A DNA stretch of 64,000 nucleotides from Welwitschia mirabilis (GCA_051453625.1 JBOZIK010000001.1:47361463-47425462), one strand, 5' to 3'. Shown: positions 23,192 to 35,629, numbered from the stretch's first letter. Notes: generated by a model from the letters alone, not told the origin. Numbers and translations are program-made.

Positions 23192-24360
23192 AATGTGTTT
23201 TGCATGTAGCTAGAAAGAAAAATTCTTTATCTTCTTATGTAAACATGATGATGAAATGTCCTTTGAATATTGATGATGCTGCCAAGGGATGTCGTGCTAT
23301 GTATCTTCATCTCAATCATCATTATTGCACCACATGTCACTATGATGTATTTATCTATACTTCCACCATGTATAATCAAAATTAAGTTGAATCTAATTCA
23401 TTATCTAACTAAGCTCATTAGTGCAATGGATTTGATTTCCTAAGAAGGTGTAGGAACATGAGTTTTTTGCTATGTTTCCTCAGAAGGTCAGTGGCACCAC
23501 TACTAGCATTTGGTGCTGAGAGTTCTTTATTTTGAAGATAGTTCTTTTAAAGGCCATAATATACTTGCTCATGTTAAGGAAAGTCCATAATTTCATGTAA
23601 CATTAATAGAGATGATCAAAAAATTAATATATGATAAAATCATTAATTTAATTTTTTTAATATACTACATTAATCAATTATACTCGCTTATAATTTCAAT
23701 TTCAGTATGCAAACACACCCCTAACTGGTCTTCGACAAGTCCCTTTAAAAAAAAGTTGATGAAGAAATGATGGCATATAAAAATTAACTAAGTGAAAATG
23801 GTAAGTAAGGAAATGATATGACATTTTAGGTTTTTTTTTTTTTGAGCAATCTTTAATGAATAAGGCATCAAAATTGAAAAAATTCTATAAAACTGGATGT
23901 CATACCCCAACCAAACTTCAACTTGATCTTCAAATCTATAAAGATTAAAAATTTATACAAGGATTTAGAGAACAAGTTAATTACATGACTAGCAAATGAT
24001 TATGATTAATGCATTTAGGGAGCATAATGTAATGCAAGGCTTAAAGTAAAATATAATTTTTAGGAAACACAAAACATGCAATCAAATTAAAAATACATTA
24101 TTCATGACTTAAAAAAACAGAATACCTAAATTGATGACCACATTTATTAAAAATTTCACAAATTTTATTCTAAATTTAAATGTTACACATTATTAAATAA
24201 ATAAGATATTCTCTAAGTAAACATATAAGTAATCAAAAATTGGTTAAGTAAATTTCTAAGTATGTAAGTTAAATAAAATTAATCACAAAAGATCTTCTAA
24301 TTCTACCTTTTTCATTCCAATTTACCTTTTTCCATAATCATGTCTTGTTTTATATTTTAA
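23192..24360 (-). other. E1 3' internal non-coding part
   Basis: No frame of interest on the minus strand. A 61-codon plus-strand frame at 23200 has no family features and is antisense to the element. A run of T at 23831-23843 is a simple repeat. Confidence 0.45.
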
Positions 24361-24900
24361 GTATTTTTGATCTAATTGGCATCCAATGTTATGACATCCC
24401 TTCCAATAGGTTTAAGCATGTTTTGATCTAAAAGGAATCAATGCTACATTATTCAGCCTCTATGTAGCTGAACATGTCATAAATTAAATCATTAGAGTTG
24501 CATTTCTAGCAAGCGTCCAGAGCCCTGGTGTAGTCAGCTAAATCCAATTTTTAATAATAACTAAATAATGTGATTTCAAGGAGGAGATATTTTTATCCTT
24601 TTAAATCATCCTTCTTATGTTCAATAATTTTTATTAAACACAAAGAATCATTGGCTCATTAGCCTAATCAAGATATCTCTACAAAATTCTTGAAAAGTAA
24701 TTAGCTTAGCATGAAAGTAAATTCCACCTTAATTTAACCATATTTTCCCTTTGAAAGACCTTAAGTGAAACAAACTTTAATAAGTTAGCTTGAAAATAAT
24801 CAAAACATCTTCTTGAAAAACTATAAGTAAACTTAAATTCTACCTAATTCATAAGAATAATGTGATCACTTATTATAAGTTTATTTCATTTAGGGCAATC
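24361..24900 (-). other. Non-coding block conserved between E1 and E2
   Basis: On the minus strand it contains aataagtgatcacatta, aattaggtagaatttaa, ttgattaggctaatgag and aaaattggattta in the same order as E2 at about 49510-49870. It then runs into a caccagggctctggacgctt segment matching the two-copy repeat of E2. Conservation outside the ORFs suggests a structural or packaging role, or simply common descent. Confidence 0.7.
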
Positions 24901-25469
24901 AATCAAAATCATCTAATTTTAATAACTTGTAAGTGGATGGAAGGAAAAGGTAGTAAATAACTTTTATTAACTAGAATGAAAATGTAAAAAATGGGAATTA
25001 TCGTTTGACAAATGATGATTTATTTAGGGAAATAGACAGAATTTTGGATTTCCTACCTAAAAATGCTTAAGACGGTAATTATAGAGGTATAAGTGCTTGG
25101 GTGGTTTAAGTCATGATAAGGTGTCAAGCACAAAATTTTTAAGCATTTTTAATTTTCTCAAATCAAGATTTATTCTAAAGGTAAAATCTACTATAGAAGA
25201 TATTCCTAATCTAAAATCACACAAAGAAGCTAATAATTTTTCAAAACATTTCCCAAGGTATTGCACATGTGAAGGTTCACAATAATGAATGCAATGTTTG
25301 AATGATGAACCAAAATTATATAAAGCATTCAAATAGAAGATTAAATCTCTATAAATATTTATACATGAATCTATAAAATTGAAAAGAATGTTAATGCTAA
25401 TAGTAAAATTTATTCATTTAAAATCAACTATTTTATATCCTTTATCTTATTCCTATTTACTTAACAACT
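24901..25469 (-). other. E1 region after ORF1
   Basis: A 73-codon minus-strand frame and a 62-codon plus-strand frame overlap here (25097-25332). Neither has recognisable motifs and neither is clearly matched in E2, so no gene is called. Confidence 0.4.
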
Positions 25470-26670
25470 CACACAAGATGTCATTTTCATGGAAGATAAA
25501 GTTGAAGTGAAAATCATGAAAGACAAATGATCATCAAAAGAAGTACTAGAATATGGTTCAAAAGGTATGGATTTGTCTTGATCATCAAAGTTAAAGTCTT
25601 GCTTAAGAGATAAAAATGACATAATTGGTTTAAGAGGTTGTTGAAAAAAGGGTTGATCTAAGGAAGAATTTTTGTTAATCTTCTTTTTTTTGTTAAGATT
25701 CTTAAGGGATTATTCCTGAAAAGGTTGCACAGGTGACATAGGTTAAGGTTCAAAGATATGTTCATTTTTAATGTTATCTACTTCATTAATTTTACCTATG
25801 GATTTGTCCATTATTGTATAACATTCTAATTTTTCTTTTTCCTCATATGTTTGCTTACTTATTATATATTGTTCATCATCATTTGAAGTATCTAATCCTA
25901 CTTCAAAGTATAGCCTATTTACATGCAATCTTTCACTCTCTAAGACATTTCTAAACTCAAGGTCCTCTTAGATGTCATGATTGGTTTTGTGATGGGATTC
26001 TTCATTATTCCTAANNNNNNNNNNNNNGGTTGTCATCTATTATAATCTCATCAATCCCTTCAAAGTTATTAAAGCTATTGGATTTATAAAATCTAGGAAG
26101 GTTTTCTACTTCTTGTTGTTGATTAAGTGTACTAAAGATTTGAGTAGTAACATGGTTTAACAATTAGTTATTTTACTCAATTCTTTGGTTTATTTACATT
26201 TCAACTTTCATGAATCTTATAAGGATGTCTTTCAAAAAATTTGAAGAGGTTTGTTGAATTTTGGGAGATGAAGGTTAGTAGTCAAATGATGAAGGGCACT
26301 AAAAATAAAATGAAGGATATGAATCAAAGAATGGAGAATATGAAGTTGAGGGATAATGATCATAAGAAGTGAAGGAATGTATGGGATCAAACCCCTGATG
26401 AGAGATATATAGGCTATGGAATTCGTAATGACTAGGATGTTGATTTATGTATGGATGGGATTGAGAACACTCTTCAAAGGTTTGTCTATTATCAAAAGGA
26501 TCTAGGGGTTGTAGTTGGTATGAGTTATATTGAAGGTAATCCCTCAGAGTTTGTTTTGGCCTAATAAAATATCCTATGATTCATTTAGATTGGTTCTAGC
26601 TCTGAGAACCATATGGATAAATAGGATTTAGATTGAAAGGTATGTGAAATGGATTTAAAGGCCTACTCAT
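25470..26670 (-). pseudogene. E1 ORF1, unrecognised protein shared with E2
   Basis: From an ATG at 26670 the minus strand keeps one frame for about 400 codons, broken only by TAA/TAG at likely CAA/CAG sites and by a 13-base gap at 26015-26027. The N-terminal half is rich in Pro, Tyr, Ser and Phe (words: KQTLRDYLQYN, YDHYPSTSYSPFF). The middle has an acidic, probably coiled-coil region with NQQQEVENLP. The C-terminal half is hydrophilic and ends with SLKQDFNFDDQD and STLSSMKMTS. No zinc knuckle, protease or RT motif is seen. The TLRDYLQ start loosely recalls gypsy Gag N-termini; function is unknown. The homologous E2 ORF begins at 47527. Confidence 0.75.
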
Positions 26671-27435
26671 GATTTAAGTTCAAGAAAATGATTAATGATT
26701 TAGGTTGATAGTTCATATTTCCTAGATTTTTTAGAGTTTATAGGGATCCTACAAGTCAATAAGGTTTAGATAGGTAACAAAAGATAATAGTCCAAGTTAC
26801 AGAGAAGTCTGAGTAGAAATGCTGACGATGCTAATCAGGTAAGGAAATGAAGTTAGTTTATTTGAGTAGCATGATTTACAAAAAAAAAGATGAAAGGATC
26901 ATGAGATCTACACAAATGATCTCTAGTTATAAGGTCTAGAAAAATTGAAAATAAACTAGAAATAACTATGTTTTTTTCAAAAACTAAACCTATGAAATTA
27001 ACTAAAACATTTTAATTTTTTTAAAAAAATTCTAATATAAATAAAAACTGATAAAACTAAAGAAATTATAGTTTTTTATAGAAATTAGGAGAAAGATAAA
27101 TTACATAAAAAAATTATTAGAGTTTAATTTGATTTTAGCTCACAATCTTAGGTTTATTTGCACCTATAAAAAATTCATTAAACTTACAACTTGAAAATAT
27201 CAAACATACAATTGAAGTTAACCAAAATCAACAATTTAAAGTGATTTAGATTTTACTAGAAAAGGATCAGTACCTACCATTGGAAAAAAGAGAGCACACA
27301 CTCAAAAGAAAAAAAAGGACTAGTTCAAGTATTGCTGAAAGAAGTACTAGTACCCACCACTAGAAAAATAAAAACAAACTAAAATTGTAAGAATAAAATC
27401 ATGTACTCTTAAAAAAAAATTATTGTACTGATATA
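26671..27435 (-). other. E1 leader
   Basis: Non-coding, A-rich sequence between the primer site and the ORF1 start. It contains two similar segments with agtacctaccattgg / agtacccaccactag about 80 bases apart. Confidence 0.5.
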
Positions 27436-27453
27436 TCCCTGGCAATGGTGCCA
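27436..27453 (-). promoter_or_regulatory. E1 primer-binding site (tRNA-Asp type)
   Basis: On the minus strand tggcaccattgccaggga, nine bases after the LTR end, matches the tRNA-Asp primer site tggcgccgttgccgggga at 15 of 18 positions. All three differences are G-to-A. Confidence 0.85.
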
Positions 27454-27462
27454 AAATCTAAT

Positions 27463-28230
27463 TGTAGCTTTGCAGTGATCTAGATTTAAACTAAGTGAAA
27501 CACATAGTATCATTCTTCCATAGGGATATATGAGGTAAATTTAATCAAAATATACAAAATTATTCTAACTTATAATGAAAAACTCAAATAATAAAAAAAT
27601 TAAAAGTTAAGAAAGAATTGATCTTCGGTTAGTAACACAAGGGAACAGAAATGTCCAAGGAGCCAATGGCTCATCTAACTCTTCTCCTTTGCTCCATTGG
27701 TTCCTATATCCTAAAACTTAATAAATAAGTAAGCTCTATCTAAAAATTGCTAATGCCTAGTTAATGTGAAATATAATTAGTCCTACCTAAATATTACCAA
27801 TGCCAAATTAATGTGAAATGATGATGAAAGGATTCAAATTAGTTCTAGAACTAGCCTTTATAAACATTAGTAATACCAATTTAAATGTGTATTAACAACA
27901 AAATAATTTTAACTAGTTCTATATTAAAATATATAATGAATTATACATTACATTAATGGAGGAGGAAAAGAAGAAGAACTTCTCAACTAACCTTAGATCA
28001 TTCCACCCCTAATAAAGAGTATCATAGTACCATGACAAACTAACTTCAAAGTCCTTCCCACATTAAGTCAAACAAAAGATGTTTACAATGGGGCATCAAG
28101 GTCCTTTTATAGATAAGGAAAGGCTTAGAGGGCATTGTTATGATTACATTAGATGCCATCTTTATCTGTTAGATGGCGATTACATAAGGAAAGCTATTTA
28201 AGGATGGTTGCATAAGAAGGAAGTCAACCA
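27463..28230 (-). repeat. E1 5' LTR with TATA box
   Basis: Direct repeat of 22406-23191. On the minus strand it carries tctataaaagg (28103-28113), a good TATA element, and ends ...gctaca. A stretch with ctaaggttagttgagaagtt is also found in the E2 LTRs. Confidence 0.85.
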
Positions 28231-29210
28231 AGCAAAGTCTAAGCTAAAAATAAAAAGAGAATATGATATTTAAGGCAAAAAATTTAAGAAAACATTAGCT
28301 AGAATAAAAGATATGTGATAAATGTTAAATTATTAAAAAATTTAAATCAAGCCTATGAAATGTTAATAAAGGATGTAAGAAATTTTCAAGAAGATGCTTA
28401 AAAAGCCTTGAAAAGACTAAAATTTGATGAATAAAACATTTAAAAGGGTAAATAAGTGTAAATAAGTGAATAAAGATAAATAAAGTTAAGTAATAAATGA
28501 GAATTCATGCTAAGAATTTATAGAAGTCTATGGCTTATATAGTCAATGTTCAACTTCTAAAAGTAAATGATTGACAATTTCAAGGATTTGTCCAATAACT
28601 TAATTAACCCTCCAATAATAATGGTTGATAATATCTGCATGGTTAGCCTCCTTACATAATCTAATTAATTGTTTAAGACCTTTGGAAAATTCAAAGTAAT
28701 GTGGTTACCCCATAGGTTACCTACAACAATCAACTCTTTATAATAAAGAGGTTGATTGTAACATCTTAAATTTAAGTATCCTAATTAACCATAATTTTTT
28801 AAAGCATTATTAGCTAACGTGCACAATGAATCCTAGGATCAAAGCCTATTCCTATTAAAATATTATAAGATTTAAAATAGTTAGATCACAGAAAGCAGAA
28901 AAACACAGAAAAACATCTATCATCCACCTGCTCGTCTGGACATCACAGGAGACAACAGAAACTAAATTATTGCAGAAAAATTGCAATTCAAAGATAAACT
29001 GAAAATAAAAATAACACATTATTATCCTGCTTATCATGAGGAATACAGAGGATACAACCACACCTTTTATAGAAAACCAAAATCTGAAAAACTTAAATTG
29101 AAACATAGCACACAGAAAACCTAAAGCTCCGAATAAAATACAATGTCATATAGACAAATAAACGGTATACTTATCTAAACGATAATAACTTTTGTACTCC
29201 TTGATAGACT
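28231..29210 (-). other. Leader remnant of a minus-strand gypsy element
   Basis: Lies between the LTR and primer site at 29211-30288 and the E1 5' LTR. Read on the minus strand it is T-rich with ttttctgtg words like the G1 leader. At 28753 the plus strand reads tgtaacatcttaaattta, which resembles the start of a chromovirus LTR but cannot be confirmed. An 83-codon minus-strand frame at 28855-29106 has no family features. Confidence 0.4.
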
Positions 29211-29228
29211 TCCCTAACAATGGCGCTA
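29211..29228 (-). promoter_or_regulatory. Primer-binding site (tRNA-Asp type)
   Basis: On the minus strand tagcgccattgttaggga, 13 of 18 positions as in tggcgccgttgccgggga, three bases after an LTR end. It fixes the orientation of the LTR at 29232-30288. Confidence 0.75.
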
Positions 29229-29231
29229 ACT

Positions 29232-30288
29232 TGTTGCGGTGTGTATTTGTGCATACTTTTGCATTAAAATAGATTCTATTATTAATAATTAAAATAGATA
29301 TTATGCCTAATACATCACACTAATATAATTGAAGTGACCCAAAATGTTATATCTCATTGAAGTCTATAAGTATAAGACTTAGGTTGTAACTAAACTTAAG
29401 AACCAAAAATAATGAATAATAATGCAAGAAAATAAACTACCATGCAAAGTGTAATATGCAATCTAAGCTAACATGCAATGTAAATAACCCTAACCCTACT
29501 TGCTTTTCAGCCTTAACAAAGGCTGTCCTTGATAATCTATATCACCCAAGAAATTATCACCTAATCAAAGGTAAAATTAGACCATAAGGGTCATAATAAG
29601 ATCTACAATGCAAACATAAAAAACCAAGATTTATATTAAAAAGTGTAACATTCATTTGGATTACAAAACAGTTAGTCTTAATTAAAGATACTCAACCCTC
29701 CACCAAGTTCTTGTCTTTCTGCAATTCACAAAGATGGATCTCCCACCCTTCACTCTTCTATCATAAGAATCTCTAGTGCATCGAAGATAAGAAGGAGAGT
29801 CGAAAGGGGGGGTTATTTATAGGAAAATACAACAGAAATGGAAAAATAGAAGGTAAAGTTATACACACTCATTAAGGGTTCAGAAACGGATGAAACAGCT
29901 GAGGGAATCTATCAGTGACAGTTACATGTCAGTGTCATCTAGGCTATTGTCCAGATAACAAGAGGGACGACAGAACATTATAAAATATCTTAAAATTAAT
30001 GACTTAGTAGTCCACATAATCAGTCATTGTCTTGCCTGTTATGTGGATGATGAAGGAGATGACTATCTTCTTTAATGCTTTTCTTAAGGAGAAACTTAGT
30101 AGTTTTATCATGAAAAGCTCTGTTCCTTGGAAAGTTCCTTTAATGCATCAATTTTGGATAATAACTATACTTTTCCGAGAATCCCTCTTGTATCTCTAAA
30201 ATACTTAGAATTACACTTAAACCTATATAAAATTCCTGCAAAAGAACTCATAAAACCCATCAAATAATCATAAATTGGCAGTGCAATA
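29232..30288 (-). repeat. Gypsy LTR, minus orientation (G1-related)
   Basis: On the minus strand it begins tattgcactgccaattta, very like the G1 LTR start tgttgcactgccaacttg, and ends caccgcaaca before the primer site. Length (about 1057 bases) is close to that of the G1 LTRs (1106). No second full copy in this orientation lies in the window, so the rest of its element is deleted or displaced by E1. Confidence 0.75.
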
Positions 30289-30848
30289 AAAACCAAAACC
30301 AAAACTAGTCACAATCTACAATAAATTCACAATCCACTTTTGAAACCTTTAAGAACAAACTCACAAATGTTGAAACCAATTTTCAACTTTTCAAAAATTG
30401 ATTTGAAAATTCAAACTTTAAACCAAGTTCATCGAATTTTTAACATCAAGATGATTCACTTCAAAATTATATAGATAAACTTACAAAATTACAAGAAAGG
30501 ACAAACACAAATATTGAAAACTTAGTAAATGTATTTCAACAAACCATGTTAATAAACCAAAGACCACAAGGATCATTAGCAATACAACCTCTATCAAATC
30601 CCAATAAAATGAGAAAATAATATGAGGTTATAATATGAAGTGGACATGAAGCAAACCCTCCTCCTTGTGAAGCATTAACCTCCTAAAATAACATTAGGGA
30701 TGAGAAGGAAGAAGAGGATATTGAAATACTAGAAAACTACAACTTTCTCTTGGTAAAACTAAAAATAAAAATTCTTCATAAAAAACAAAAAAAAACCTAG
30801 CTACCCTTGACTTAATAGGCTAAACATTAATCCAACTTTTGATGAACA
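30289..30848 (+). pseudogene. Gypsy gag fragment, plus strand
   Basis: Parallels G1 at about 34170-34520: shared segments include aaccaaagaccacaaggat, aatacaacctctatcaaatc, and an acidic stretch encoded by gaggaagaagataata-like sequence, then the equivalent of the PTL-type end ccttgacttaataggctaaac. It is interrupted by stops and cut by the minus-strand LTR on its left. Confidence 0.7.
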
Positions 30849-30849
30849 A

Positions 30850-31101
30850 AAAAAAAACTAGGTATTCATTTAGGTTAGATTGCATTTGCATTACCTTGCA
30901 TATTTATTTTCTTGCATTATTTCTAAGTTTTGAATACATTTCCCTTGAAAATCAATTCTCCTTCTTCTATTACACACCTACGATAGGTTACTACATTTGG
31001 GTCACTTCCATTTATATTAGAGTGTCATATTTTGTAATATATCTATTTTGATTAACAGGATTCAGTAAGGCATAAAGGATTAAAAAAAATGCACTGCAAC
31101 A
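30850..31101 (+). repeat. Truncated gypsy LTR, plus orientation
   Basis: Its reverse complement matches the first 250 bases of 29232-30288 (shared: ggaagtgacccaaa, aataatgcaagaaaataaa, and the tgttgc terminus). It ends gcactgcaaca nine bases before the G1 5' LTR. It may be the shortened 3' LTR of the element that supplied the adjacent gag fragment. Confidence 0.6.
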
Positions 31102-31110
31102 ATATAGCAT

Positions 31111-32216
31111 CGTTGCATTGCCAACTTACATGTATTTGATAGGGTTTTTTAAGTAGTTTTATAGGATATTAAACAGGTTTATGCTAGATTTCTATGATAA
31201 TGGAGAGATAATATGAAAGATATAAAAACATGCAATCTTTATAACATTTTTTAGCATTTAAAGTAGTTACAATATTTTTTATTTTGAAGCAAACTTCATG
31301 TAAACATTAAGGCTGATGCATTATACAAACACTTGTAAAAGACTGATCATCTACCTCATCATCTAGATGACTCTATGGATGATACAAATATTTAAGCCAA
31401 TAAGGATGTTGACTAGAATCAATTTAGCAAATGACATGAAATTCTTATGAGGTGGCATCATCTCTTGTATCATCTGGATAACCATTAGAATGACGTCTAT
31501 TATAACACTTTACTAAACTTCACTTAAATTTTGCCATTTGTCTCTATGTTTCTTGTGTGGTTGTTAGGATTATGCCTACACTTGTTTGTCTTGTTTGTTT
31601 ATAAGTTTGTTTTCATTAATAAGTATCAACTCCACGATCGACTCTTGCTTATATTCACTTGCATCAAAAATTCTTGTGATAAGAGATCAAAGAATGGGAG
31701 ATCCATTCATTCTAGTTACAGAGAGACCTATTTCTCAGTGTTAGGCTATGCTTCCTCCATTGAGGTGTGGCTACTTTATAACATTGATGTCGATTCAAAA
31801 GTAATTCAAAGAACTATTTTCTATTTTTCTATGCTTATTATGTACTTATCCCCTATAGTTTATGTTGTTTCTAATTTTATGATAGCTTCTTAAGTAATAT
31901 AGGTTATGTAGGCAATATTTATCAAGGTTGAGTATTATTAGTTTAGATGCATTATCTTTTTCTTTCGTAGATTAACTTTGCATAAGTGTGTTTGCATTGT
32001 CATTTTCTACTTTACATTCTATTTCTACTATTAGAGTATGTAAGTTTTTCATCTTGAAATGAATTATCTTTCTTCTAGCCTGTGTCTTTGATGCATTACA
32101 AGATTTGGTTCCACTCTTATCTATATTAGTGTATTGTGTTATGCAAAATATATATTTATTTGTAAATAATAAGATCTTCTTGAAAGCATAATATCTACAA
32201 AATATGCACCATAACA
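31111..32216 (+). repeat. G1 5' LTR
   Basis: Full-length direct repeat of 42781-43886. It begins cgttgcattgcc where the 3' copy has tgttgcactgcc and ends gcaccataaca. A 120-codon frame inside it (31531) is not conserved in the other LTR and is not called. Confidence 0.92.
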
Positions 32217-32219
32217 TAT

Positions 32220-32237
32220 TGGCACCATTGTCAGGGA
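32220..32237 (+). promoter_or_regulatory. G1 primer-binding site (tRNA-Asp type)
   Basis: tggcaccattgtcaggga, three bases after the 5' LTR, matches tggcgccgttgccgggga at 14 of 18 positions. All four differences are C-to-T or G-to-A. Confidence 0.9.
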
Positions 32238-32969
32238 AGGCTACTTTAAGTTAGAGGATTTTCATTACTTAGGTGAGTACTTAGATATTAGTTTAGTTAT
32301 TTGTCTATAGCAGTGTTATATTTTTAGCTATAATAGCATAGGTTTTTTTTCTCGCAATTTTTATTTTACATTCTAAACTAAACACTTTATCTTCTACCCC
32401 ATAGTCTAGCTAACATGTGACAACGATAGCCTCTATGCCTTGAGTTTTTTTAGTCTTTTCACTTTCTTAGAAAATTATGGTTTTTCTATCATTTTCTTTA
32501 TTATCTAGATGACTTGGAAGGATGATAGTCTATTTTCTACGTTTTCTGTGTCTGTTATTTTGCACTTCTATTTTCTGTGTTTTTTATTTTTTGTGTTTTT
32601 TATCATTTAAATTATTATCCAGATGACCATAGAGATGACATGCACTAAATATCAAACTTGAGCATGCTGGAACATGGTAAAATTTGGTAATAAAAAAAAA
32701 AATTAGAGAGAGAAGCTATTCATAGAGAAAAATATTCGAGAATATTTGATTAACTTTGAATTTAGCTCATGTACACACATCAAAGGTATGCAAGTTTCAA
32801 AAATTCTAGAAATTTCTACATTTATTATTTCAGAATCTAATTCTTTGAAAGAAAATTTTTTAGAAGATTGTTTAGATAATAGTTTAGAAGAAAATCATTT
32901 TTTAAGTATATCTAGTTCATAGGAAAAGCAAAATTAAGTTGCTTTATCTAATCTGCTTCTTGTTATTAG
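32238..32969 (+). other. G1 leader
   Basis: T-rich untranslated region with repeated ttttctgtgttttt words and two copies of a motif like atctagatgactt / atccagatgacca followed by gatga. The same motif recurs in the LTRs and 3' region. Confidence 0.6.
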
Positions 32970-33905
32970 AACCCCTATGACTATGCCCATAAATCCTAAT
33001 GCTAATGTCACCTTTAGAGAGCTTATAGCTAATAAAAAATATGAAATCTAAACCCATTTTGATTTACCTTCTAGTGACGATGTCGAACCTAGGAATTTAA
33101 ATGCTTATCCCATTTTTCATAGTGAACATAATGAAGATCCTTTACAACATATTGCAGGCATTGAACAGTTGGTACTTGCTTTTGGAAATGATAAGAAAAT
33201 AATAAGTGATAGAACTTATAGCGTAATTTTTCCCATCACTTTAAAAGAAAAAACTAAACTTTGATTAACAATAATTCCCCATAAGAGTCTATGAACATGA
33301 AGTCAAGTTAAACAAGCTTTTATTACGTGATTCATGAGTGAAACAACTATCAGAAAATATAAGAAAGAAGTAACTAACTTCTAATGATAGCCAAATGAAG
33401 ATTATGCCTCCACCTATGAGAGATTTTTTATTGCTTTACATTCAAACCCTATAGATGCTTTTTCTCAAGAATAATTAGTAAACTACTTTTATAGTGGACT
33501 CAAAAGGGAAAAATAAATAACTTTTTGACTTTTATTATGGAGGAAATTTAATGAACTTTATATTAGAAAATTCTTGGAGAGTACTGGAAGAGTTAGTAGA
33601 AGTGAGTAACACTTGGCCTAAACAGTCACCTAGAGAAAATAAAATAGTAGATCAAATCATTAAAGATTTTAAAAAAGTTAAACAAGAGAAGAAGAAACTA
33701 AATATTGAAAAAAAAAATAACTAATGTTATTAAGGATTTTATCTCAACTTTAGAGAAATATACTCAGATGCTCTTAGATAAAAAGGTGGCAACAAAAAAG
33801 AGTGTGGTTGTAGCTCCAACTTGTGATTTATGTGAAAACAACTATCATGTGATAAAAGACTGTCCTTTATTGCCAAAATATAGAGAAAGAATTTATGAAT
33901 AAGTA
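32970..33905 (+). pseudogene. G1 gag with CCHC zinc knuckle
   Basis: Words NANVTFRELIANKK, then NAYPIFHSEHNEDPLQHI follow the gypsy Gag pattern, in which a conserved F-G---EDP--HL segment is followed by a W-type helix region (lost here among stops). Next come NEDYASTYERFFIAL, matching the E-LS--W-RF segment, and finally a perfect knuckle CDLCENNYHVIKDC (33822-33863, C-x2-C-x4-H-x4-C). Gag would form the particle and bind RNA. The frame is broken several times, mostly by TAA/TAG. Confidence 0.85.
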
Positions 33906-34700
33906 TGTGAATTTAATCAAAGATCTTTAAACCTTAATCAAAACCAAATCCAAAGTCAAATTCAAAATCAAAAAAAATTTCAACCTAGGATAAATGAACA
34001 ATCCAATTTTAAAAATTTTCAAATAAATCATCTTAATCTCCAACCATTTAGAAAAAGATTTGAGAATGTAGTTTTCCAATCAAACAACTCTAATAATTAA
34101 GTAAGCTTATTCAACTTACAAAACCAAGGTAACCCACTTAAGAATTCCATCGATGAGTTAAGAAAAACCTAAGAAAGAAAAAATTCCAACATTCAAAATC
34201 TTATTAGTATTTTACAACAAACTATGCTTGCTAACCAAAGACCATAAGGGTTTCTTATCATACAACCCCTACCAAATCCAAATAAAGTTAAGAAAGATTG
34301 TAAGGTTATGATAAGAAGTGGAAATGAGACAACACCTCATATCCATGAGGCTTCAACATCTCAAAGTGAAAAAAATGATGAGGAAGAAGATAATATAGAA
34401 ATTTTACAAAATCATTCTTTCCTTTCTCCTTTAAGCAATAAAAAGAAAATTCTTCTCATGAAAAAGGTAAGAAACCTGCTACCCCTTAGATTGATATATT
34501 AAACACTAATCCTACTTTTCATAAATATCTTAAAGCCTTGATGCAAAATATAAGTACAAATTTTTCATTTTGGAAAATTTTGTAAGAGAATCCCAAATAT
34601 TCTAAGTTATGAAAAGATCTAATTACGAGGAAACAGAAATGAATTATCTTTAGTAAAGTCTTCCTAGCCTAATCATTAACAACTTAGGTTTATAGAAATG
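33906..34700 (+). pseudogene. G1 gag-protease linker
   Basis: Glutamine/asparagine-rich stretch followed by an acidic run (NDEEEDNIEILQN near 34370-34410). Such low-complexity linkers are usual between the knuckle and protease of Athila-like polyproteins. The homologous fragment at 30289-30848 comes from here. Confidence 0.65.
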
Positions 34701-35190
34701 TCCAAAATTTAAGGATCCAAGGGTAGCAACTATTAGTGTTACCTTGGAAGAAAATAGAAGACTAAAGAAATCCTTGATTGATATAGAAGTTATGGATTGA
34801 AAAGTAGAACAGAGCCTATAAGAATTATCTTAGAATTAGTAGATACATTAGTTAAAAAATGTTTAAGCATGATCAAGAAATTAATCATTCAAAGCAAAAA
34901 ATCATTTTAGCCTGTTGATGTGGTTATGATAGAAGTTAAAAATAACAATGGTTATCCATTACTTCTAGGTAGAGCTTTTTGTGCAACAGTCCATTGTATT
35001 ACAGATACCAGAACGGATATGATGGAGTGTCATTTAAAAAATAATAAGTTTATAAGAAGAGCTGTTGATGCTATTAAAAAAGATTTAGGTGATGATTTTA
35101 GTGTGGAAGAAGAGATTAAATTAAGTTTATTTCTTCAACATCATCTTCATGAGTCAACTTTATTTGATGATCAACTTGAAGTAACTTAAA
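34701..35190 (+). pseudogene. G1 aspartic protease remnant
   Basis: KSLIDIEV near 34770 corresponds to the CDLGAS active-site region, with the catalytic motif no longer intact. An 89-codon frame (34920-35189) carries VMIEVKNNNGYPLLLGRAF, the equivalent of the conserved D-----PIILGRPFL segment, then TDTRTDMMEC for the I-----G-L-L strand, and an acidic spacer leading to RT. Confidence 0.8.
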
Positions 35191-35629
35191 ATCTTTTAAT
35201 GAAGACCAATTTGATTTTAATGATTTAGAAACTAATTATTTTAATTTAGAGAGTAGAAAGGCTAAATTTGTCATTTATCTAGAAGTTTAAATTTTGAGAA
35301 AAATTAATATTTTTTATTTTAAGGGTGGTCATCCACTACTGATATCTAGATAATAGTCTGAGACAACAGTGAATTTTCTTAAAAATTTAACATAAAATAA
35401 AAAACTGAATTTAAATCTGAATTTGAAACCTTTAACTAATGGATCGAAGTTTATCTTTCTATGCAATGATCAGAACAAACCTTTGGTAATCAATAAAAAT
35501 ATTTCCCCCCATAAGAATCGAGCTTGATCTCACTTTTGTAATCTAAGATAAATGCATTTGCTTAGTCCGATAGCCATTCTTACCTCAATTGTTTAACATA
35601 AAATCTACCTTGAGGATAGTGTAAAACTT

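Larger units (their letters stand above)
22406..28230 (-). mobile_element. E1: non-autonomous gypsy-type LTR element
   Basis: Direct repeats 22406-23191 and 27463-28230 flank 4.3 kb. Beside the right-hand repeat is a tRNA-Asp-type primer site on the minus strand, so the element reads from 28230 to 22406. The internal region contains one long decayed ORF (26670-25470) and then non-coding DNA; no RT, RNase H or integrase motif is visible on either strand. E1 shares LTR, ORF and non-coding sequence with E2 (45230-53433). No target-site duplication is evident. Confidence 0.85.

Noticed and set aside
28855-29106. 83-codon Phe-rich minus-strand frame
   Set aside because: Lies in the T-rich leader of a gypsy element between primer site and gag, where no gene is expected.
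31531-31893. 120-codon hydrophobic frame
   Set aside because: Lies wholly inside the G1 5' LTR and is not preserved in the 3' LTR; T-rich DNA readily gives Phe/Leu-rich frames.
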